Of a stretch of DNA of 64,000 bases, positions 37,744-48,926 are shown in pieces. The stretch covers positions 124,001-188,000 of the forward strand of contig DASXDL010000048.1 in NCBI GenBank assembly GCA_036490715.1, given 5' to 3'. This DNA is from FEN-1191 sp036490715. GTDB lineage: Bacteria; Pseudomonadota; Gammaproteobacteria; Steroidobacterales; Steroidobacteraceae. Position 1 is the first letter of the stretch; each line of letters begins with the position of its first letter. The notes under the pieces are model-generated. The model worked only from the letters and a program-made list of their open reading frames with translations. It was not told the DNA's origin and did not search any database. Both the position numbers and the translations under genes were made by a program.

Positions 37744-38810
37744 GTCTGCAGTTCGACATCGACTGGACGCGCTCGGGTTTCCGCTTGCAGGTGGCCTGCG
37801 AATTCCCCAGTCACGGCGTCACTGCCCTTTTCGGCCGCTCGGGGGCCGGCAAGACCACGATCCTGCGCTGCATCGCCGGCTTGGAGCCGCTCGCCCGTGC
37901 CCGGGTACGCTTCAACGATCAGCTCTGGCAGGACGAGCGGCAATTCGTTCCGGTGTATCGGCGACCGGTGGGGATGGTGTTCCAGGAAGCCGATCTCTTC
38001 CCGCACCTAAATGTGCGCGCCAATCTTCAGTATGGCCTGCATCGTGTTCCAGCCGCGCAGCGTCGCATCAGCTTCGAACAGGCGGTCGAGTACATGGGCC
38101 TGCAGCAACTGCTCGAGCACCGCGCCGGTCAGCTCTCCGGTGGTCAGCGCCAGCGGGTGGCGATTGCACGCGCATTGTTGGCCAGCCCCGAATTGCTGCT
38201 GCTGGATGAGCCGTTGTCGAACCTGGACCTGGAGAGCCGCGGCGACATTCTGCCGCACCTGGAGCGCTTGCACGCCGAGCTGTCGATTCCGATGGTGTAC
38301 GTGAGCCATGAGATCGGCGAGCTCATGCGAATAGCTGATCATCTGGCACTGCTCGAGTCCGGAACGGTGCGCGCGATAGGTCCGATCGCGGAGCTGCTGA
38401 CACGCCCCGACCTGCCGCTGGCGCATCTTGACTCGGCCGGCAGCATTTTCGCAGGCGTTATTGCCGAGCACGACGCTCAATATCATCTGAGCTACCTCGA
38501 CATACCCGGCGGGCGAGTGGCGATCTCGCGCCAGCTCGGCGAAGTCGGCCAGCCGGTGCGCGTGCGCATCGACGCGCGCGATGTCAGTGTGGCACTGAAG
38601 CCGCCGGAGCTCAGCAGCATCACCAACGTGCTGGCTGGTACGGTGCTCGATGTCACAGCGGATCGCGATCCGGCCCAGTGCCTGGTACGCATCGCGGTCG
38701 GCGGGCGGCCGCTGCTGGCGCGCATCACACAACGCTCAGCATCGCAGCTGTCGCTCGCGCCGGGGCTGGCGCTCTACGCCCAGGTCAAAAGCGTGGCGCT
38801 GATGGACTGA
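37740..38810 (+). CDS. modC: Molybdate ABC transporter ATP-binding protein ModC
   Basis: A 356-residue ATPase of the molybdate importer. Walker A GRSGAGKTT, Q-loop VFQEADLFPHL, signature LSGGQRQRVAIARAL, Walker B LLLLDEPLSNLD and the switch His in YVSHEIGE are all intact. A C-terminal TOBE domain (about 290-355) is the usual molybdate-sensing regulatory part. Start GTG 37740 overlaps modB. The stop is 8 nt from the convergent emrB-like stop. Confidence 0.95.
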   Translation: MSLQFDIDWTRSGFRLQVACEFPSHGVTALFGRSGAGKTTILRCIAGLEPLARARVRFNDQLWQDERQFVPVYRRPVGMVFQEADLFPHLNVRANLQYGLHRVPAAQRRISFEQAVEYMGLQQLLEHRAGQLSGGQRQRVAIARALLASPELLLLDEPLSNLDLESRGDILPHLERLHAELSIPMVYVSHEIGELMRIADHLALLESGTVRAIGPIAELLTRPDLPLAHLDSAGSIFAGVIAEHDAQYHLSYLDIPGGRVAISRQLGEVGQPVRVRIDARDVSVALKPPELSSITNVLAGTVLDVTADRDPAQCLVRIAVGGRPLLARITQRSASQLSLAPGLALYAQVKSVALMD

Positions 38811-38818
38811 CGAATTGC

Positions 38819-40363
38819 CTATTCGGCGGCGGCATGCGCCGCGCCACCGCGCGGCCGGCGCGTCAGCCACACCAGTACCAACGGCGCCAGCGTCAGCCAG
38901 CCCGAGATCCAGAAATAATCCAGCGACGACAGCAGATAGGCCTGGTGCACGAGCTGTTGCGTCAACAGTCCGAGCGCAGAACCGGTATTGTCCACCCCGA
39001 GGGTGTGCAGATGTCCGAGCGCATCCTGCAGGTTGGCGCTGTAGGCGCTGGAAGCCTCGGCCAGGTGGGTCTGATGCAGTGCTTCGCGCCGGTCCCAGAA
39101 CGTGGTGGTGATCGAGGTCGCAAATGCGCCGGCAACAATGCGCAGGAAGTTCGACACCCCGGAGGCCGCTGGCACGCGCTCGGGCGGCTGGCCATCCAGC
39201 AGGATCGATACCATCGCCACGAAGAATGCGCCCATGCCAACGCCCATGACCAGTTGCGGCAGGATGAAGTCGATGACGCTGGCATCGGCGGTCAAACCGG
39301 CGCGCATGAAAAAAGACACCGCGTAGGCAACGAAACCGAGGCTGCCGAGCCAGCGGGCGTCGACCTTGCCGATCAGCCGCCCGACGATCGGCGCCACCAG
39401 CACCGACACCACCCCGGACGGGGCCGACACCAGGCCGGCCCAGGTGGCGGTGTAGCCAAGCTGTGTCTGCAGCCACAATGGCAAAATCACAATGTTGCCG
39501 AAGAACACGGCGTAGCCAAGGCAGAACGCGATGGTGCCGAGCGAGAAATTACGCCCGGCAAACAGCGACACGTCGACGATCGGATAGCGCTCGGTCCACT
39601 CCCAGATGATCCAGGCGATAAACGACAGCAGCGCGATCACCGCCAGGGCAACGATCGCGCCGGAGGAGAACCAGTCCAGATCCTTGCCCTCATCCAGCAT
39701 GACCTGCAGCGCCCCGACCCACAGCATCAGCAGGCCCAGACCCACGGTGTCGATGGGCAGCCGTCGCGTCGGCGTGTCGTGCGGCGCCAGATTGTGCCAG
39801 CAGATCAGGCCCGAGAGGATTCCGATCGGCACGTTGATGTAGAAGATCCACGGCCAGGTCCAGTTGTCGGAGATATATCCGCCCAGCACCGGCCCGAGCA
39901 CCGGCGCGACCAAAGTAGTGATCGACCAGATTGCAAGCGCGGTACCGGCGCGCTCCGGCGGAAACAGCCGCAGCAGCAATGCCTGCGATCCCGGGATCAT
40001 CGGGCCCGAAACTGCGCCCTGAATCACGCGGAATACCACTAGCGACGGCAGGCTCCAGGCAACGCCGCACAAAAAAGACGCCGCCGTGAATGCCAGTACC
40101 GACAGCACGTAGGTGCGAACCACACCGTAACGCTGCATCAGCCAACCGGTGAGTGGTACTGAGATGCCATTGCTGACCGCGAACGAGGTAATCACCCAGG
40201 TGCCCTGGTCGGCCGACACGCCCAGATTGCCGGCGATGGTGGGAATCGCGACATTGGCGATGCTGGTATCGAGGACCTGCATGAAGGTGCCGAGCGCCAG
40301 CGCCAGCGACACCAGTGCCCGCGCGGAGCCGCTCAGCGGCACCGCGCTCGCGCCCGCATTCAT
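38819..40363 (-). CDS. emrB: DHA2-family multidrug efflux MFS transporter EmrB-like
   Basis: A 514-residue, 14-helix drug/proton antiporter. Motif C-type and DHA2 features: LDTSIANVAIPTIAGNLG in helix 1, WVITSFAVSNGISVPLTGWL, the motif A-like RYGVV, and GPVLGGYISDNWTWPWIFYINVP (seen as GPVLGGYI and WPWIFYINVPIG). With the periplasmic adaptor at 40360 and the outer-membrane factor at 41568 it forms an EmrAB-TolC type pump. It overlaps the adaptor gene by 4 nt. Confidence 0.93.
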   Translation of the reverse strand: MNAGASAVPLSGSARALVSLALALGTFMQVLDTSIANVAIPTIAGNLGVSADQGTWVITSFAVSNGISVPLTGWLMQRYGVVRTYVLSVLAFTAASFLCGVAWSLPSLVVFRVIQGAVSGPMIPGSQALLLRLFPPERAGTALAIWSITTLVAPVLGPVLGGYISDNWTWPWIFYINVPIGILSGLICWHNLAPHDTPTRRLPIDTVGLGLLMLWVGALQVMLDEGKDLDWFSSGAIVALAVIALLSFIAWIIWEWTERYPIVDVSLFAGRNFSLGTIAFCLGYAVFFGNIVILPLWLQTQLGYTATWAGLVSAPSGVVSVLVAPIVGRLIGKVDARWLGSLGFVAYAVSFFMRAGLTADASVIDFILPQLVMGVGMGAFFVAMVSILLDGQPPERVPAASGVSNFLRIVAGAFATSITTTFWDRREALHQTHLAEASSAYSANLQDALGHLHTLGVDNTGSALGLLTQQLVHQAYLLSSLDYFWISGWLTLAPLVLVWLTRRPRGGAAHAAAE

Positions 40364-41568
40364 CTGGAGCTGTCCGCGCGCGCCATCGACACAGCCGCCC
40401 GGGTACCAGCATTGGCGGCGACGATGCGGTCGATGATCTGCTGCACCAGCGGGTCATCGGCGGCGCTGGCTTGGGTAGGCTGCGGCACGTTGCGTACCTG
40501 CGCCGACATCACCGGACCGGAGGTATCGTGTTCGTCCACCCTCGCCACCATCGAGAGTCCGACGCGCAGCGGATGGTTCTTGAGTTCCTGCGGATCGAGC
40601 GTGATGCGCACCGGCATGCGCTGTACGATCTTGATCCAGTTACCGGAGGCATTTTGCGCCGGCAGCAGCGCGAACGCGCTGCCACTGCCGGCCGACAAGC
40701 CGGCCAGGCGTCCGTGGTATTTGACCCGACCGCCGTACAGGTCGGCCGTCAGCGTGACCGGCTGACCGACGCGCATATTGCGCAGCTGCACTTCCTTGAA
40801 GTTGGCATCGACCCAGACATCATCAAGCGGCACGATCGCCATCAGTGGCGCGCCGGCCGCGACGCGCTGGCCGACCTCGACCGAGCGCTTGGCCACGACT
40901 CCGGCCACCGGCGCGCGCAGCTCGGTTCGATGCAGTGACAGCGCGGCGTTGCGCACCGCCGCCTCCGCGTCCAGCACCTGTGGATGCGTCTCGATGGTGG
41001 TGCCCTGAATCTGCGCCTCGGTTGCGTTGAGCTGCTCGCGCGCGCCGTCCAGGGCGGCGCGCGCCACCGCAACCGCGTCGCGCGAGTGCGATAACTCCTC
41101 GCCCGAGACCGCGCCGTCGGACAGCAGTCCTTCGCGACGCTTGAGATCGTCCTGTGCGCGCTGCAGATCGGTCGCACGCTGCGCGATCTGGGAGCGCAGC
41201 TGATCGCGCTGCGCGAACAGGCCGCGCACGCTGCGCACCGCCCGGGCCAACTCAGCCTCGGCAGCGTTGATCGCCACGCCCGCATCAGCCGCATCGAGCC
41301 TCGCCAGCACCTGGCCGCGCTGCACGCTCTGCGTGTCATCGACCTCGACCGCGATCACGGTGCCGGCGATCTCGCTGGTGACCTGGATCAGATCGCTACT
41401 GATATAGGCGTCGTCGGTGCTCTGGTAGTAGCGGCCGACGAGCAGCTCGTATGCCAACCATGACAGACCGGCCAGTACCGCGACCACCGCCAAGATCAGC
41501 AGCGCGCGTTTGCGCAGCCGGCTGTTGCTGGGGGTGGCTGGGCTTGCAGGAGCGGGAGTACTACTCAT
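40360..41568 (-). CDS. emrA: EmrA-like membrane fusion protein
   Basis: A 402-residue adaptor. One N-terminal helix (about 23-45, LLILAVVAVLAGLSWLAYELLV) is followed by biotinyl-lipoyl halves around a long coiled coil (about 95-200) and the HlyD beta barrel (RAPVAGVVAKRSVEVGQ, DVWVDANFKEVQL). EmrA adaptors link DHA2 pumps to an outer-membrane channel. The start ATG 41568 overlaps the stop of the upstream outer-membrane-factor gene (TGATG). Confidence 0.93.
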   Translation of the reverse strand: MSSTPAPASPATPSNSRLRKRALLILAVVAVLAGLSWLAYELLVGRYYQSTDDAYISSDLIQVTSEIAGTVIAVEVDDTQSVQRGQVLARLDAADAGVAINAAEAELARAVRSVRGLFAQRDQLRSQIAQRATDLQRAQDDLKRREGLLSDGAVSGEELSHSRDAVAVARAALDGAREQLNATEAQIQGTTIETHPQVLDAEAAVRNAALSLHRTELRAPVAGVVAKRSVEVGQRVAAGAPLMAIVPLDDVWVDANFKEVQLRNMRVGQPVTLTADLYGGRVKYHGRLAGLSAGSGSAFALLPAQNASGNWIKIVQRMPVRITLDPQELKNHPLRVGLSMVARVDEHDTSGPVMSAQVRNVPQPTQASAADDPLVQQIIDRIVAANAGTRAAVSMARADSSR

Positions 41569-42968
41569 CAGGATTCTCCGAAACTGCCGCCGACCGCCAG
41601 CAGCAACGTGACGCGCGCCACCGCCAGCGAAGCGTTCAGATCGACGCTTTGGCGGCGCTCGCTGAGAACTTCGGTCTCGGCGTTCAAGACTGTGAGGTAA
41701 CCGGCCAGCCCGGCGCGGTAACGCTCCTCGGCAAGCCGATAGGCTTCTTCGGCCGCCTGCAGCGATTGGGCCTGCTGCTCCAGTTCCTGGCGCAATGACT
41801 GGATCAGGCTAAGCTGGTCGGCGGCCTGATGGATCGCCCGCACGACGGTATCGTCGTAGCTGGCGACCGCCTGTTCGAGCACGGCCTGGCTGCCTTGATA
41901 CTGGGCACGCAGCCGGCCGCCGTCGAACAATGGCAGGCTGACAGCCGGGCCAGCGCCGTAGCCAAACGACTGGGCGGAAATCAGATCACGCAGACTGAAT
42001 GAGGCGAAGCCGGCCAGCGCAGTCAGACTGATGTCAGGATAGAACGCCGCCCGGGCCGCCCGCTGCTGCGCATCGGCGGCGTGCACCCGTTCATGCGCTG
42101 CGATCACGTCGGGGCGGCGCGCCAGCAGATTGACTGGCAGCTCAGCCGGCAACGGCAACGCCGCCTGAAGTTTCAGCTGCGGCCGGCTGATCGTGCCGTA
42201 GCCGTCGGCACCGTGACCGCTGAGCGCCGCGATTTGGTGTGTGGCCAGGGCCTGGGCCGACTGCGCCTGCAGCAGCGCGACGCGCGCCTGCGGCAGCGCG
42301 CCTTCGGCTTCGCGCAGCTCCACCCGCGTATCCAGTCCGGCAGCGACGCGCTCGCGCGTGATGTCCAGAATGTTGGCACGCTGCGCCTCGGTGCGTGCGG
42401 CAATGTCGGCCAGCGCGTAACTGCGATACAGGTCGATATACGACTGCACCAGGGCGCCGGTCAGCAGCAGCCGGGCGTTGTCGATGTCTAGGGCGGCGGC
42501 GCTCGCCAGCGCACCGCTCTGGCGCACAGTGTCGGCGTGCTCGCCCCACAGATCCAGGTCCCAGCTCAGCACCGCACCCAGATCGCCCAGCCAAACGGTC
42601 TGGCCGCCGCCGATCGCAGCCGGGAACCCTTCCGGAATTTTCACGCGCTTCTCGGCGCCGCTGAGCTTGATGTCGGGCCGCTGCGTAGCGCGCGCACCCA
42701 AGAGCTGCGCCTGCGCCTGGCGCAGGCGCGCCTGGGCCTCCGCCAGCCCCGGGTTGTCGCGCAGTGCCTGGCCGATCAGCGCGTCGAGCTGGGCGTCGTC
42801 GAACAACTCCCACCACTGCGGCGACGCCGGCGCGACCTGCGCGCCGCTCAATCCGAGCGATGAGTCCGCCAGCGGCTCGGGTCGCGGCTGCGGCTTGGGT
42901 GGCGTGGCGCAGGCAGTCAGCAGCACTGCCATCGCCGCCGCCGGCCAGCGCGCCATCGCGAAGCTCAC
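41568..42968 (-). CDS. NodT-family outer-membrane efflux lipoprotein
   Basis: A 466-residue TolC-like channel of the EmrAB system. The signal peptide ends in lipobox LLTAC; two OEP repeats follow (SWDLDLWGEHAD, GYGAGPAVSLPLFDGGR, RYRAGLAGYLTVLNAE). Start GTG 42968 overlaps the MarR stop; the in-frame ATG four codons later is the alternative. It is a second NodT-type factor in this window, with low similarity to that at 18431. Confidence 0.92.
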   Translation of the reverse strand: MSFAMARWPAAAMAVLLTACATPPKPQPRPEPLADSSLGLSGAQVAPASPQWWELFDDAQLDALIGQALRDNPGLAEAQARLRQAQAQLLGARATQRPDIKLSGAEKRVKIPEGFPAAIGGGQTVWLGDLGAVLSWDLDLWGEHADTVRQSGALASAAALDIDNARLLLTGALVQSYIDLYRSYALADIAARTEAQRANILDITRERVAAGLDTRVELREAEGALPQARVALLQAQSAQALATHQIAALSGHGADGYGTISRPQLKLQAALPLPAELPVNLLARRPDVIAAHERVHAADAQQRAARAAFYPDISLTALAGFASFSLRDLISAQSFGYGAGPAVSLPLFDGGRLRAQYQGSQAVLEQAVASYDDTVVRAIHQAADQLSLIQSLRQELEQQAQSLQAAEEAYRLAEERYRAGLAGYLTVLNAETEVLSERRQSVDLNASLAVARVTLLLAVGGSFGES

Positions 42969-43435
42969 GCAGCTTCTCCGGATTCGCCGGCGGCGGTCAG
43001 GCTGCCGATCAGCTTGTTCAGCAGGCGATTGAGCTCGCCCGCCTCGGCACGCGAGAACTCGCGCATTGCAAAGTTAAGCTTGTCGACCACGGCCGGAATG
43101 GTCGAGGCGACCGTCGCCGAGCCGACATCGGTCAGGCGCAGCTGCACGGCGCGCCGGTCCTCGCGGCTGCGCTCGCGGCTTAGCAGGCCGCGACCCTCGA
43201 GCTGATCGATCACGCGGGTGAGCGCGCCGCTGTCATGCCGCAGCTGCGAGCACAGCGTGGTGGCATTGAGCGCCAGCCCATCGCGCAGATGCATCAGTAC
43301 CACCCACTGGGTGAAGGTCAGCTCGTTGTCGGCCACCACCGCCTCCAGGTGGTCGATCACCAGCGAGTGCGCGCGCTTGAGCAGGTAGCCGATGCTGCTG
43401 CTGGCGTTATAAGCCTCGGTTCGATAGTGCTGCAT
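42965..43435 (-). CDS. MarR-family transcriptional regulator
   Basis: A 156-residue dimeric winged-helix regulator. MarR-type features: the recognition region NATTLCSQLRHDSGALTRVIDQLEGRGLL, cut here to NATTLCSQLRHDSGALT and IDQLEGRGLL, and the wing REDRRAVQLRLT. As the first gene of the marR-NodT-emrA-emrB operon it probably represses that operon and is released by a drug-like ligand, as EmrR does. A palindrome lies 24 bp upstream. Confidence 0.92.
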   Translation of the reverse strand: MQHYRTEAYNASSSIGYLLKRAHSLVIDHLEAVVADNELTFTQWVVLMHLRDGLALNATTLCSQLRHDSGALTRVIDQLEGRGLLSRERSREDRRAVQLRLTDVGSATVASTIPAVVDKLNFAMREFSRAEAGELNRLLNKLIGSLTAAGESGEAA

Positions 43436-43458
43436 GAGAACTTACTGCCTTCACAGTT

Positions 43459-43472
43459 TCTGTCTAGGCAGA
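43459..43472. promoter_or_regulatory. Candidate MarR operator
   Basis: TCTGTCTAGGCAGA is an inverted repeat with 12 of 14 positions symmetric about CTAG, close to the form of many MarR/EmrR sites (TTGCCTAGGCAA type). It lies 24 bp before the MarR gene start, where it would overlap the promoter. Confidence 0.5.
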
Positions 43473-43554
43473 CATTTGACGGCAACGACCGCCGGGCGTC
43501 AAGTTCGAGCTGGCGCCCATCAGCCAATCGGGAGCTTATTCAACAACCTAAAAG

Positions 43555-45065
<1,511 letters not shown>

Positions 45066-45069
<4 letters not shown>

Positions 45070-46161
45070 AGTCCGGCCTTCAGGCTGGCTTCCAGAAACT
45101 GGTCGAGATCTCCGTCCAGCACCTTCTCGGTGGCGCCGACCTCGACGCCGGTACGCAGGTCCTTGATGCGCGACTGGTCCAGTACATAGGAGCGGATCTG
45201 GTTGCCCCAGCTCACATCGGACTTGGACTCCTCGAGCACCTTGGCGGCAGCGTTGCGCTTGTTGACCTCGAGTTCATACAGCTTGGCCTTGAGCATCTTC
45301 ATGGCGGTGGCGCGATTCTTGTGCTGGCTGCGCTCGTTCTGACACGCCACCACGATGCCGGTGGGCAGATGGGTGATGCGCACCGCCGACTCGGTCTTGT
45401 TGACATGCTGGCCGCCGGCGCCGCTGGAACGGTAGACATCCATCTTCAGATCGGCCGGATTGATTTCGATGGCGATATCGTCGTCGACTTCCGGCGACAC
45501 AAACACCGACGCAAACGAGGTATGTCGGCGGTTGCCGGAGTCAAACGGTGATTTTCGCACCAGCCGGTGCACGCCGGTCTCGGTACGCAGCCAGCCGTAG
45601 GCATATTCACCCTGCACCGACACGCTGGCGCTCTTCATGCCGGCGACCTCGCCAGGATTGGAATCGATCACTTCGCATTCGTAGCCATGGGCGGCGCCCC
45701 AGCGCAGATACATGCGCAGCAGCATCTGTGCCCAGTCCTGCGCCTCGGTGCCGCCGGCGCCGGCCTGAATATCGACGAACGCGCTGTGGGCATCCATCTC
45801 GCCGCGGAACATGCGCTTGAATTCCAGCCGGCGCACGCCCGCTTCCAGCTGCTGTGCGTCGCGCTCGATCTCGAGCGCGGCCGATTCGTCGTTCTCGCTC
45901 TCGGCCATTTCGAGCAGCTGCGCCGCGTCGCTAACCGCAGTACTGGTCCGGTCGATCTCACCCAGCTCGGCGAGCAGGCGCGCACGTTCGCGTCCGAGTT
46001 CCTGGGCGCGCTCGGGTTTCCCCCAGACGCCGGGATCCTCCAGCTCGCGACTGACCTCTTCTAGGCGCTCTTGCTTGCGGTCGTACTCAAAGAAACCCCC
46101 TCAGCGATACGGCGCGTTGCTCGAGGTCTTTGAGTGTGCGTTTGAGCTGGCTGACTTCCAT
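45066..46161 (-). CDS. prfB: Peptide chain release factor 2 (programmed +1 frameshift)
   Basis: RF2 ends translation at UGA and UAA. The gene starts at ATG 46161 (MEVSQLKRTLKDLEQRAVSL), reaches an in-frame TGA at codon 25 (46089-46087) and continues in the +1 frame to 45066, giving 364 residues, the usual length (E. coli 365). The tripeptide SPF lies at 204-206 and GGQ at 249-251, almost the E. coli positions. A conventional frame starting at 45908 covers only the C-terminal 280 residues. The frameshift site with AGGGGG before CTT TGA is the classical RF2 autoregulation signal. Confidence 0.95.
46087..46101 (-). promoter_or_regulatory. RF2 programmed +1 frameshift site
   Basis: On the minus strand the codons are AGG GGG TTT CTT TGA. 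The internal Shine-Dalgarno-like AGGGGG sits 3 nt before the slippery CTT, and the following UGA is the slow stop read by RF2 itself. Low RF2 favours slippage from CTT T to TTT, moving into the +1 frame (GAG TAC GAC). This matches the E. coli layout (AGG GGG TAT CTT TGA). Confidence 0.93.
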
Positions 46162-46189
46162 GCCCGGATTCTAGCAGGCCGTGCCGGCC

Positions 46190-47920
46190 TCAGGCGGGCA
46201 GCAGGTGCTCGACCACGAACTGCAGGCGGCTTTCGCCCTGGTAGTCGTTGGCCGCCAGCCGATACACCAGATGCGCTGCGCCCGCCGGCAACGGCGCGAG
46301 CTGCTCGCTCGGATCGATGAAATTGAAGGCAATGGCGTCGAATTGTCCGCGCCCTTCCGGTGCGCTCACACCAAGCTTCAAGTGCCGCTCGCCAACCACG
46401 CGCGCCGATTGAATGCGAAACACGCCATCGAACAGCGGTTCGGGAAAGCCCGGGCCCCACGGGCCGCCGGCGCGCAGCGCCTGCGCCAGCGGCAGCGCCA
46501 GTTCGTGCGCTTCCAGCGCACCGTCAGTCTCGATCACGTCGGGGGATCCCAGTTGCCCAAGCGCCTGAGCGCAGGCGGCATCGAACGCCTGCGCGAAGCG
46601 GTCCAAATGGCGACTTTCGAGCGTCAGGCCGGCGGCCATCGCATGGCCGCCGAATTTCTGGATCAGATCAGGCTGGCCGACGGCGATGCGGTCGAGCACG
46701 TCACGCACGTGGACACCGGCAATCGAGCGCGCTGAGCCGCGCAGCGTCGCATCGCCGGCCTGCGCGAACGCGATCACCGGGCGGCGCAGGCGCTCCTTGA
46801 CGCGGCTGGCCACCAGTCCGACCACACCCTGGTGCCAGGCATCGTGGTACAGGCACACCCCGGCGCGCTGAATGCCGCTGCCCGGCTCGCGCAGCACCCG
46901 GATGGCCGCCAGGGCTTCGGCCTGCATGCGTGCCTCGATCTGCCGGCGCTGGGTATTGAGCTCGTCCAGTTCACGCGCCGCGGCCCGCGCCTGCTCCAGC
47001 TGCTCGCTCAACAGACAGCGGATGCCGATCGACATGTCGGTCAGACGGCCGGCGGCATTGAGCCGCGGCGCGACCGCAAAGCCCAGATCCGCCGCCACCG
47101 CGGTGCTGTGACTGCGGCGCGCTACTTCCAGCAGCGCAATGATGCCCGGCACGCAGCGCCCGGCACGGATGCGCGCGAGGCCCTGAGCGACTAGGATGCG
47201 ATTGTTGACATCGAACGGCACCACGTCGGCGACGGTGCCCAGGGCCACCAAATCGAGCAGCTCGGCGGCCGCGAGCGCGTCCGATGACAACTGGCCGCGC
47301 GCCTGCAGCACGCGTCGCAATGCCACCGCCACGTAGAACGCCACGCCCACCCCGGCCAGCGCGCGGCTGCCGAAGCGACATCCGGGAGCGTTGGGATTGA
47401 CGATCACGTTGGCGTCAGGCAGCGCCGCACCCGCCAGATGATGATCGGTAATCAGCACGTCGATGCCGGCGGCGCGTGCCGCGGCGACCCCGGCGATGCT
47501 GGAGATGCCATTGTCCACCGTCACGATCAGCGCCGGGCGGCGGGTGGCCGCCAGCGCCACGATCTCGGGGGTCAGACCGTAGCCATACTCGAACCGGTTT
47601 GGTACCAGGAAATCTACCGCGCCAAAGCCCCAGCCACGCAGCGCTCGCACCAGCAGCGCGGTACTGGTGGCGCCGTCGGCATCGAAGTCGCCGACGATCA
47701 GCACCAGCCCCTGCTGGTCGCGATGTCGGCACAGCAGTTCGGCCGCCGCATCCACGCCCGTCAGCGTGCCGACCGGCAGCAGCTGCTGCAGCGTCAACTC
47801 CAGATCCCGTCCGCTCTCGACACCACGCGCGGCGTAGATTCGCTGTAGCACCGGGTGCAGGGACGAATCGAATTGCGGCGACGGCGCCAGCGAGCGCCGG
47901 CGCACGACGCTCAGGCTCAT
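46190..47920 (-). CDS. recJ: Single-stranded-DNA-specific exonuclease RecJ
   Basis: A 576-residue 5'-3' exonuclease of recombination and repair. DHH-family motifs: GDFDADGATS, TVDNGI, ITDHHLAG and NPNAPGC, then the DHHA1 GGHAMAAGL near 440. Length is that of E. coli RecJ (577). Start ATG 47920 overlaps the stop of the upstream gene by 4 nt; the frame is open further upstream only within that gene. The prfB start is 28 nt downstream. Confidence 0.96.
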   Translation of the reverse strand: MSLSVVRRRSLAPSPQFDSSLHPVLQRIYAARGVESGRDLELTLQQLLPVGTLTGVDAAAELLCRHRDQQGLVLIVGDFDADGATSTALLVRALRGWGFGAVDFLVPNRFEYGYGLTPEIVALAATRRPALIVTVDNGISSIAGVAAARAAGIDVLITDHHLAGAALPDANVIVNPNAPGCRFGSRALAGVGVAFYVAVALRRVLQARGQLSSDALAAAELLDLVALGTVADVVPFDVNNRILVAQGLARIRAGRCVPGIIALLEVARRSHSTAVAADLGFAVAPRLNAAGRLTDMSIGIRCLLSEQLEQARAAARELDELNTQRRQIEARMQAEALAAIRVLREPGSGIQRAGVCLYHDAWHQGVVGLVASRVKERLRRPVIAFAQAGDATLRGSARSIAGVHVRDVLDRIAVGQPDLIQKFGGHAMAAGLTLESRHLDRFAQAFDAACAQALGQLGSPDVIETDGALEAHELALPLAQALRAGGPWGPGFPEPLFDGVFRIQSARVVGERHLKLGVSAPEGRGQFDAIAFNFIDPSEQLAPLPAGAAHLVYRLAANDYQGESRLQFVVEHLLPA

Positions 47921-48906
47921 TGCAGCACCTGCCACCACGGCCGGCGACGACGCCAGACCCGCGCCAGATCGACGCGTCGCAGCCGATAGGCGTACGCACC
48001 GATCGCCAGCCACAGCACCGACACGCGCCCCTGGCGTAAAGCCTGCAGGGCGGCGGGCAACCACGAGCGCTCGAAGCGCACCAGCCCTGGGATTGCACCC
48101 TCCGCGGCCGCCGACCGGAACAGAAATACGCTGTCGGCGCGCTCATCCACCTCGCGGGCAGTCAGCTCGGCCGGCAGCGGTGCTGGCGTGTCGCCGCGCA
48201 GCCGACACAGTGCTTCCAGGTAGGTATCGACCCCGAACAGCCGTGGCGGCGGCGCGCGCGCGGGCGCGGGCGCGGCGCGCGCCTGGCTGCCCCACAGCCA
48301 CAGCGCCGTTACGCTCAGCTCGCCGCGCTGATCGCGTTCGCTGTTGAGGGCGTGCTGGTACAGCCACATCTCGACCTCCGCTCCCAGTGCGCGCAGTTTG
48401 GGGGCGCCTTCGCCCTGGGGCAACCCGGCGTAAGGATCGCTACCGGCGAAATTGTCCGGATCCGCGCCGCTGGCCTCAAGCGCCGGCCCCGATAACAGCA
48501 GCTCGCGCCGTCCGATCGAATGCAGCACCCAGGGCGAATCGGCGAACACGCGCGAGAAGTCGGCGACCAGCCGCTGTTGTTCGAGTGGATCGAGCTGCAG
48601 CACGCCCGCGGGGTGCAGGTGAACGCTGTCGATGCCGGCAAAAAAGTGCACTGGCGTTGCCAGCCACAGGCCGCGTGGCGCCGTGCCAGCGGCCGTCGGC
48701 CAGCCCCAGGCCGATGCGACGGTCGCGGCCAGACTTAAATTCGCATTGCCAAATCGCGGCGCCACCCAGCCGCGCCAGTCCGGACGCATCGCTCGCTGCC
48801 CGGCGCGCGCCAGCAGCGTCTCCAGCAGTGGCAAGCGCGGCAGACCGCCGGCGCCATCGGGCACGGCCGCAAGAAAATCGCACTCGAGCAGCACCAGTTC
48901 GGCCAC
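47917..48906 (-). CDS. rpfE: RpfE-like protein
   Basis: A 329-residue cytoplasmic protein with no membrane segment. Clear local elements are GWPTAAGTAPRGLWLATPVHF, cut here to GWPTAAGTAP and LWLATPVHF, then LQLDPLEQQRLVADFSRVF (as LDPLEQQRLVADF) and PWVLHSIGRRELLL. The gene order lysS-prfB-recJ-this gene is that of the Xanthomonas rpf cluster, where the gene is rpfE; databases also label relatives phosphoglycerate mutase. Function is not known, and the rest of the rpf quorum-sensing genes (rpfF, rpfC, rpfG) is absent. Start GTG 48906 leaves 20 bp to the divergent gene. Confidence 0.6.
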   Translation of the reverse strand: MAELVLLECDFLAAVPDGAGGLPRLPLLETLLARAGQRAMRPDWRGWVAPRFGNANLSLAATVASAWGWPTAAGTAPRGLWLATPVHFFAGIDSVHLHPAGVLQLDPLEQQRLVADFSRVFADSPWVLHSIGRRELLLSGPALEASGADPDNFAGSDPYAGLPQGEGAPKLRALGAEVEMWLYQHALNSERDQRGELSVTALWLWGSQARAAPAPARAPPPRLFGVDTYLEALCRLRGDTPAPLPAELTAREVDERADSVFLFRSAAAEGAIPGLVRFERSWLPAALQALRQGRVSVLWLAIGAYAYRLRRVDLARVWRRRRPWWQVLQ

Positions 48907-48926
48907 GATGCCGTATCGTACCGATC

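Noticed and set aside
38678..40042. 454-residue open frame antisense to emrB
   Set aside because: It spans the convergent modC/emrB junction, which no real gene would do, and has a His/Arg/Gln-rich composition.
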